DNA from: JBOGZD01 sp050697155
GTDB taxonomy: Bacteria; Actinomycetota; Thermoleophilia; Solirubrobacterales; 70-9
Length of the DNA stretch: 9,681 nt
NCBI GenBank assembly: GCA_050697155.1
Contig: JBOGZD010000107.1
Location: forward strand, 1 to 9,681
Direction of reading: 5' to 3'
Each line of letters opens with the position of its first letter. The stretch's first letter is position 1. The notes beneath the pieces are model-generated. The model saw only the letters and a program-made list of their open reading frames with translations. It was not told where the DNA came from and ran no database searches. Shown in pieces: positions 4,559 through 9,681 of this stretch. Both the position numbers and the translations under genes were made by a program.

Positions 4559-6472
4559 TCAGTCCTGCTTCGCGGAGCCATCGCCGCTCCGCGCGCTCGA
4601 GCTGCCGCCGGCAGCCCGACGGCGCCTGCCGCCTCGGCGGCCGCGGCGCCTTCCGGAGGGGCGTGATTCTACCCGCTCGCCGTCGCCCTTCCCGGCTGCG
4701 GGAGCACCGTTTGCATCGAGCATGGAGGCGGTCGCGGCCGAGCGGGCGACGCTCTCGATCCGTACCAGCCGGCGCTCGCCGACGTGGTCGCCGCCGCCGC
4801 TGACGCTGACGATGTAGGAGTCGACCCTCGCCACGGCGTCGTCGGCGTTGTACATGTGCGGCTCCTCGATCGTCACCAGCACCTCCTCGCCGACCTGGAA
4901 CGGCAGCGCCCGCTGCTCGATCTGCTCCCGGGTCCCCGAGTCGACCACCTCGTAGGTGTCGATCGGAAGCGCCTCGCCGCCTTCGAAGTGGAAGTGCTTG
5001 CCGGTGTCCTCCTCGAGCGCGGCGAGCCCGCTGCCCTCGGAAACCAGCTCGGCGGCCACCCGTGGGTTGACCCGCACCAGGAACGCCTCGTGCTTGGTCT
5101 CCTTCGCGGTCAGCTCGCGCAGGTGTCGCAGCACCTCGATCGCCATCGTCTCCTCGGAGGGCACGACGCCCTCCCCGGCGCACGTCGGGCAGGTGCGGGT
5201 GAGGATCTCGCGAACGCCGTCGGTGACGTTCTGGCGCGTCATCTCGACCAGCCCGAGCGGTGACACCTCCATCACGTAGCTCTTGGTCTTGTCGGCGTCG
5301 AGCGCCTTCTTCAGCGTCTTCAACACCTGCTCGCGGTTAGCAGAGCGCGCCATGTCGATGAAGTCGATGACGATGATCCCGCCGATGTCGCGCAGGCGCA
5401 GCTGGCGAACCACCTCATCGGCGGCCTCGACGTTCACCTTCGTGATCGTGTCCTCGAGCCGCCCGCGTCCGCGCCCGGTGAAGCTGCCGGTGTTGACGTC
5501 GATCACCGTCAGCGCCTCGGCGTAGTCGATCATCAGGTAGCCCCCCGAGGGCAGGTCGACGCGGCGCGAGAGCACCTCGTCGAAGGCGCTCGATGCGCCC
5601 TCGGCCTCGAGCAGCGGCCGGGGCTTCTCATAGAGCTCGACCAGCTCGACCAGCTCCGGCGCGGTGCGCCTCAGGAAGCTGGTCACCCGGTGGTGCTGCT
5701 TCTCGTCGTCGATCACCGCCCCGTCGAACTCCTTGCCGAGCACGTCGCGCAGGACCCGGATCGACAGGTCCGCCTCCTGGAAGACGAGCGACGGCGCCTT
5801 CACCTCGTCCGCGCGTCGCTGCATCACCTCGTGCAGCTTGTGCAGGTAGTCGAGGTCGCGCTCGAAATCGGCCTTGCGCGCGCCCTGGGCGGCGGTGCGG
5901 ACGATCAGCCCGCCCTCGTTGCGGTGCAGCTTCTGGAGCAGCTTGCGCTGCCGGTCGCGCTCGGCGTCGGGCAGCCTGCGCGAGGCCCCGACCCCGGCAC
6001 CCTGCGGCATGTAGACCAGGTAGCGGCCGGCGATCGACAGCTGCATCGAAAGCCGCGCCCCCTTTGTCTTCAGCGGGTCCTTGACGACCTGGACCAGGAC
6101 CTCCTGCTTCGGCTTGATCAGCTCGTCGATCCGTCGCCCGCGGCCGCGGCCGCGACGGGGGACCGTGGTCCCGTCCGGGAGCACGATCTCGTCGACGTGC
6201 AGGAAGCCGTTTCGCTCCAGGCCGATGTCGACGAACGCGGCCTCCATCCCGGGGAGCACGTTGTCGACCACACCCTTGTAGATGTTGCCGACGATCGACC
6301 GCGAGCCGCGGCGCTCGACGTACAGCTCGGCGACCCGCAAGCCGCCTGAGCGACCGTTGTCGTTCTTGTTCTTGGCGCCGCGGCGACCTCCGCCGCGCGC
6401 GGCGCCCTTGCCTTCGAGTACCGCCACGCGGGTCTCACCCGCGTCGACGGAGACCAGGATTCTCTTCTTCAG
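4559..6472 (-). CDS. rng: Ribonuclease E/G family endoribonuclease
   Basis: This enzyme cleaves single-stranded RNA in rRNA maturation and mRNA decay. Started at a CTG at 6472 it has 637 residues; the next start codon, GTG 6427, would cut off the conserved KRILVSVDAGETRVAVLE strand. The S1-like RNA-binding part includes IVGNIYKGVVDNVLPGMEAA (60-79). The catalytic DNase I-like part has VIDVNTGSF (D325) and VIDFIDM (D370), matching the two magnesium-binding aspartates, followed by the zinc-link CPTCAGEG (C428, C431). A C-terminal OB-like segment, perhaps TRAM-like, spans about 522-585. Oddities are a Gly/Arg/Asn-rich insert (21-44) where relatives have a short turn, an arginine-rich loop in the S1 part (about 105-114), and a basic tail (606-619). 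There is no long E. coli RNase E scaffold, so the symbol rng (versus rne) is a choice. It lies between rodA and rplU. Confidence 0.95.
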   Translation of the reverse strand: MKKRILVSVDAGETRVAVLEGKGAARGGGRRGAKNKNDNGRSGGLRVAELYVERRGSRSIVGNIYKGVVDNVLPGMEAAFVDIGLERNGFLHVDEIVLPDGTTVPRRGRGRGRRIDELIKPKQEVLVQVVKDPLKTKGARLSMQLSIAGRYLVYMPQGAGVGASRRLPDAERDRQRKLLQKLHRNEGGLIVRTAAQGARKADFERDLDYLHKLHEVMQRRADEVKAPSLVFQEADLSIRVLRDVLGKEFDGAVIDDEKQHHRVTSFLRRTAPELVELVELYEKPRPLLEAEGASSAFDEVLSRRVDLPSGGYLMIDYAEALTVIDVNTGSFTGRGRGRLEDTITKVNVEAADEVVRQLRLRDIGGIIVIDFIDMARSANREQVLKTLKKALDADKTKSYVMEVSPLGLVEMTRQNVTDGVREILTRTCPTCAGEGVVPSEETMAIEVLRHLRELTAKETKHEAFLVRVNPRVAAELVSEGSGLAALEEDTGKHFHFEGGEALPIDTYEVVDSGTREQIEQRALPFQVGEEVLVTIEEPHMYNADDAVARVDSYIVSVSGGGDHVGERRLVRIESVARSAATASMLDANGAPAAGKGDGERVESRPSGRRRGRRGGRRRRAAGGSSSARSGDGSAKQD

Positions 6473-6477
6473 TTAGC

Positions 6478-6484
6478 TCACCTC
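6478..6484 (-). promoter_or_regulatory. Shine-Dalgarno for the RNase gene, overlapping the rodA stop
   Basis: On the minus strand GAGGTGA matches the anti-Shine-Dalgarno over seven bases. Its last three bases are the rodA stop codon. The distance from GAGG to the CTG at 6472 is 8 bases, near the optimum, and an in-frame TAA stands just before the CTG, so no start further upstream is possible. This supports CTG as the true initiation codon and implies coupling to rodA translation. Confidence 0.8.
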
Positions 6485-7677
6485 AAAGCGTAGGAATTCG
6501 TGCCCCGCTTCGAGGTGAGCTGCGCCTGGACGTAGATGCTCTGCAGGAGCCCGAGCGCCAGGAACGTGACGATCACGGACGACCCGCCTGAGCTCATCAA
6601 CGGCAGGGGGATGCCGGTGATCGGCATGATCCCCACGTTCATGCCCACGTTCACGAAGACGTGGAACATCAGCATGGCGGCGATTCCGCCGGCGATCATG
6701 CTGCCGTACAAGTTCTTCGAGAGAGTCATGATGCGCAGCGCCCTCCAGATCAGCAGGGCGTAGAGACAAAGTAGGAACGCGGCTCCGACGAAGCCGAAAC
6801 GCTCGCCGACGACGGCGAAGATGAAATCCGTGTGTCGCTCCGGCAGGAAGCCCTCTTGCGTTTGTGTGGCGTCATCGCCGCGTCCCGTCTTACCGCCCGA
6901 GCCTACGGCGATCAGCGCCTGGTTGATTTGGTAACTGGAGTCGGCGGGATCGTCGCTCGGGTGCAGGAAGGCCGTGAGGCGTTCCTGCTGGTAGTCCTTA
7001 AGGATAGGGGCACCGACGGCGGGTGCGACCACGAGCACGATCGCGACCACCGCCGCGACGCCCGCGCCGAGCACGGCGAAGTGCTGCCAACGCACCCCGG
7101 CGACGAACAGGACCGCGAGCGTGACCACCCCGTAGACGGACCCGGTGCCGAGGTCGGGCTGCAGGAACACGAGCACCACCGGGGCCGCGCCGAGCAGCAG
7201 GATCCGGGTCGTCCGCTGGCGCTCGGACTCGCGCCGGGCGCGGTCGATCACGAACGCGGCGAGCGCGACGATCAGCAGCACCTTGCCGAGCTCCGACGGC
7301 TGGAAGGTGAAGAAGGGCAGCTCGATCCAGCGCCGCGAGCCGCGCGTCGCCTCGGCGAAGACGAAGACGAGGCAGATCGCGGCGATCATCGCCGTGTAGA
7401 TCCCGACCCGAAGCTCGCGGAAACGCGAGTAGTCGACCCTCGCGACGGCGAGCATCAGCGCGATTCCGACCACCGCGTAGATCGCCTGGCGGACGACGTA
7501 GTAGTAGGGGTTGCCCGGCACGTCCTCCTGGGTGGCGACCCCGAGCGTGTAGATGCTGAACGCGATCAGGCCGACGCCCGCCGCCAGCAGCACGACGTCG
7601 AGGTGGAGCACGCCGCTGCGCTCGAGCAGCGTCGAGCGCGGCTTCTCGAACGGGCGGGGACGCGGGATCGCCTCCAT
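6478..7677 (-). CDS. rodA: RodA, SEDS-family peptidoglycan glycosyltransferase
   Basis: RodA polymerises lipid II into glycan strands during cell elongation, working with the PBP2 transpeptidase. The 399-residue protein has about ten hydrophobic segments (roughly from 24 to 385) after a cytoplasmic proline/arginine-rich N-terminus. SEDS signatures are SRRWIEL and FQPSELGK (114-132), FLQPDLGTGSV (171-181), FLPERHTDFIFAVVGERFG (277-295), the loop holding the essential aspartate (here D284), and GIPLPLMSSGGSS (355-367). It starts in a TGATG overlap with the mrdA stop; a GTG one codon earlier is an alternative start. The frame is open far upstream inside mrdA but without RodA-like sequence. The pairing with mrdA marks it as RodA rather than FtsW. 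Confidence 0.96.
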   Translation of the reverse strand: MEAIPRPRPFEKPRSTLLERSGVLHLDVVLLAAGVGLIAFSIYTLGVATQEDVPGNPYYYVVRQAIYAVVGIALMLAVARVDYSRFRELRVGIYTAMIAAICLVFVFAEATRGSRRWIELPFFTFQPSELGKVLLIVALAAFVIDRARRESERQRTTRILLLGAAPVVLVFLQPDLGTGSVYGVVTLAVLFVAGVRWQHFAVLGAGVAAVVAIVLVVAPAVGAPILKDYQQERLTAFLHPSDDPADSSYQINQALIAVGSGGKTGRGDDATQTQEGFLPERHTDFIFAVVGERFGFVGAAFLLCLYALLIWRALRIMTLSKNLYGSMIAGGIAAMLMFHVFVNVGMNVGIMPITGIPLPLMSSGGSSVIVTFLALGLLQSIYVQAQLTSKRGTNSYALR

Positions 7678-9614
7678 CACTCGTACACCGCCACGTCGCC
7701 CGAGACGTCCTCGATCTTGCGCTCGTTCACGTTCAACAGCTCCGTCAGGATTCGCGAGGCCGCGGGAGCCGCGGTGTCGGCGCCGAAGCCGCCCTCCTCG
7801 ATCGTCACCGCGACGACGTACTTCGGGTCGGGGTAGGGAGCGAGCGCCACGTACCAGGACTGGTCGAGGTTCGGCGGGCGCTCGGCGGTCCCGGTCTTGC
7901 CGGCGACCTCGACCGGAAAGCCTCCGAACACGTTGTACGACGTCCCGCCCGGCTCCATCGCCGCCGCGTTGAGACCGTCCATGATCGCCCGCTGCCACTC
8001 CGGGTCGATGTCGAGCGTCCGCCTCGCCGCCGGCTCGATCTCCTGGATCACCCGGCCGGCGGGGTCCTCGACCCGCAGCCCCACGTGCGGGCGCACGACC
8101 TCGCCGCCGTTGGCGATCGCTGCGTAGGCGACCGCCATCTGCAGCGGGTTGGCCTGAAGGTCGCCCTGGCCGACGGCGAGGTTGACGTTGTCGCCCACCG
8201 ACCACGGGCGGTCGGTGACCTCGCCCTCCTCGATGCAGACCTCCTCGCCGCAGGGCGAGTCGGGTTCGGTGTTGCGCTCGAAGTTCTCGTTTCGATAGTC
8301 GGGGGTCGGGACCCGGCCGGCGAGCTCGCCGCCGACGTCGAGCCCGGTCGGGGCGCCGAGCCCGAGCTGCTGCGCCCAGGTCTGGATCGCGGTCGCCTGG
8401 TTGTCGTCGTTTAGGTCGCGACCGAGGGTGTAGAAGAAGACGTCGGAGGAGACTTGGAGCGCCTGTGGCAGCGCGACGGTGCCGTGGGCCACGTCGCCTG
8501 CGTTGCGGAAGGTCTCGTCGCCGATCCGGATCGAGCCCGGGTCGTTGATCGACGTCGCGGGTGTGATCAGCCCGTCATCGAGCGCCGCCACCGCGGTGAT
8601 CGGCTTGAAGGTCGAGCCGGTCGGATAAAGGCCCTGGGTGGCGCGGTTGGCGATCGGGGCACTGGTCGCGTCGGAGGTGAGCTGCTCGTACTGCCACTGC
8701 GGGACCACCGGCTGGGCGAAGATCGAGGGGTCGTAGGTCGGGTTGGAGCCCATCCCGACGATCTCGCCGTTGTTGACGTTCATCGCCACGAATCCGCCCG
8801 GGTTGCCCACCGACGCCACCGCCGACTCGCCCGCCGCCTGGACGTCGGAGTCGATCGTCAGCCGCAGGTCGTTACCCGAGATCGGCTCGCGGACGCTGAG
8901 CCTGCCGCCGGTCGGCCGCCCGGTGGCGTCGACCTTGACCCGGCTGCCCCCATTGACCCCGCGCAGGAGGCTGTCGTAGGTGTACTCGACACCCTCCTTG
9001 CCGACGAAGTCGCCAGGCTCGAGGCTCTCGTAGCGCGGGTCGTCGAGCTCCTCGGGCGAGACCTCGCGCACGTAGCCGAGCAGGTGTGCCGAAAGCGTGC
9101 CCTGCGGGTAGCGGCGCACGTAGACGCGCTCGACGCTGATCCCCGGGAAGCGCGCCTGGTTCTCGCGCAGGAAGTAGACGAGCTCGTATGGGACGTCGCG
9201 CCGCAGCGTCACCGGGCTCGAGGGCAGCTCGCGGGTCTGGCGGCGGATCTCCAGCCGGATCCGCTTCGGCGACATCGAGGCAACCTCGCCGAGGCGGTCC
9301 AACAGGCGGGCGCGCCGCTCGCCGCTCGGCGGCAGCTCGGTCTCCTTGACCTGCAGCGCTAGCGCGGTCCGGTTGGTGACCAGGGGCCTGCCGTCGCGGT
9401 CGAGAACCGCGCCGCGGGGCGCCCGGACGGTGAGCTCGCGCACCTGGTTGTTCTGCGCCTCGGCCAGGTAGCGGTCGCCGGAGAGCACCTCCAGGTACCA
9501 GAGGCGCAGGAAGATGATCGTGAACATCACCAGCGCCACCCCGCCGAACACCGCAACCCGAAGCGCGAGCTGCGCGGGCACGGCCGGCTGGCGCGAGTCG
9601 CCGCCGAGGTACAT
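7677..9614 (-). CDS. mrdA: Penicillin-binding protein 2, class B transpeptidase for elongation
   Basis: PBP2 cross-links peptidoglycan in the elongation complex with RodA and the Mre proteins. The 645-residue protein has a short cytoplasmic N-terminus, one membrane anchor (about 17-39), a periplasm-facing pedestal/dimerisation domain (about 60-245, with RAPRGAVLDRDGRPL at 64-78), and a transpeptidase domain. The catalytic motifs are STFK (334-337, nucleophile S334), SSD (389-391, the SxN-position motif with aspartate) and KTG (573-575). Two nearby cysteines (455 and 460) lie in an acidic loop and could form a disulphide. ATG 9614 overlaps the stop of the preceding frame as TGATG and has a good GGAGG five bases away. 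The TGATG junction with rodA implies linked translation of the pair. Confidence 0.96.
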   Translation of the reverse strand: MYLGGDSRQPAVPAQLALRVAVFGGVALVMFTIIFLRLWYLEVLSGDRYLAEAQNNQVRELTVRAPRGAVLDRDGRPLVTNRTALALQVKETELPPSGERRARLLDRLGEVASMSPKRIRLEIRRQTRELPSSPVTLRRDVPYELVYFLRENQARFPGISVERVYVRRYPQGTLSAHLLGYVREVSPEELDDPRYESLEPGDFVGKEGVEYTYDSLLRGVNGGSRVKVDATGRPTGGRLSVREPISGNDLRLTIDSDVQAAGESAVASVGNPGGFVAMNVNNGEIVGMGSNPTYDPSIFAQPVVPQWQYEQLTSDATSAPIANRATQGLYPTGSTFKPITAVAALDDGLITPATSINDPGSIRIGDETFRNAGDVAHGTVALPQALQVSSDVFFYTLGRDLNDDNQATAIQTWAQQLGLGAPTGLDVGGELAGRVPTPDYRNENFERNTEPDSPCGEEVCIEEGEVTDRPWSVGDNVNLAVGQGDLQANPLQMAVAYAAIANGGEVVRPHVGLRVEDPAGRVIQEIEPAARRTLDIDPEWQRAIMDGLNAAAMEPGGTSYNVFGGFPVEVAGKTGTAERPPNLDQSWYVALAPYPDPKYVVAVTIEEGGFGADTAAPAASRILTELLNVNERKIEDVSGDVAVYE

Positions 9615-9681
9615 CAGGCCCTCCCCTCGCCGACGCGAACCCGGCGACGTGGCGCCGCCGCTCGCGCCGCCCGCCCGGCCC
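9614..9681 (-). CDS. C-terminal end of an upstream gene, possibly mreD
   Basis: A frame enters from the right edge and ends at a TGA (9614-9616) that overlaps the mrdA ATG. The visible 21 residues are rich in alanine and arginine and end RRRVRVGEGRA, a cytoplasmic-looking basic tail. In many bacteria mreC and mreD come directly before mrdA-rodA, and MreD is a membrane protein that could end this way. The TGATG overlap and the ribosome binding site inside this frame support a real co-transcribed gene. The identity as mreD is inference from position only. Confidence 0.5.
   Translation of the reverse strand, partial: AGRAARAAAPRRRVRVGEGRA

Noticed and set aside
4548..5183. Upstream in-frame extension of rplU into the RNase gene
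   Set aside because: The extension overlaps RNase coding sequence out of frame and is arginine/glycine-rich; L21 homology starts exactly at ATG 4547.
7678..8205. Upstream in-frame extension of rodA into mrdA
   Set aside because: The extra residues are a frame-shadow of the PBP2 transpeptidase domain. The TGATG overlap gives a natural start at 7677.
8454..9362. A 302-codon plus-strand open frame opposite mrdA, and similar ones opposite rodA (6832-7836) and the RNase gene (5690-6349, 4784-5263)
   Set aside because: All are antisense to genes with full motif sets and have arginine/aspartate-rich shadow composition, with no recognisable domain.

Overview
The window is very GC-rich and is almost entirely ordinary housekeeping sequence. 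The gene content and order (mrdA-rodA-RNase E/G-rplU-rpmA, with obgE close by) suggest a high-GC actinomycete. A Thermoleophilia/Solirubrobacterales-like bacterium is my best guess, but that rests on general resemblance only and no search was run.

Layout, read along the minus strand from the right edge. The last codons of an upstream gene (possibly mreD) overlap the start of mrdA (PBP2 transpeptidase). mrdA overlaps rodA (glycosyltransferase partner) in a TGATG junction. rodA runs into an RNase E/G gene whose start appears to be a CTG codon, with its Shine-Dalgarno over the rodA stop. Then come rplU (L21, with a lysine/alanine/proline tail) and rpmA (L27). Gaps in this block are 11 bases or less, so it probably forms one transcription unit joining cell elongation, RNA processing and ribosome assembly.

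The usual rpmA-obgE neighbourhood is then interrupted. Between them lie a plus-strand gene for a secreted endonuclease/exonuclease/phosphatase-fold enzyme (2551-3687), convergent with rpmA across a long hairpin, and a minus-strand ECF sigma factor with a small zinc-binding anti-sigma-like protein (1534-2452). obgE (GTPase, 142-1476) follows, separated from the anti-sigma gene by a strong GC hairpin. At the left edge the first codons of what looks like an IS630-type transposase run out of the window.

No CRISPR array, tRNA, rRNA, riboswitch or convincing new system was seen. No gene-free stretch reaches 300 bases; the longest gaps are 98, 88 and 72 bases. The points most worth a second look are the CTG start and arginine/glycine-rich inserts of the RNase, the H1-like tail of L21, the split rpmA-obgE arrangement with its regulatory pair, and the hairpin in front of obgE.
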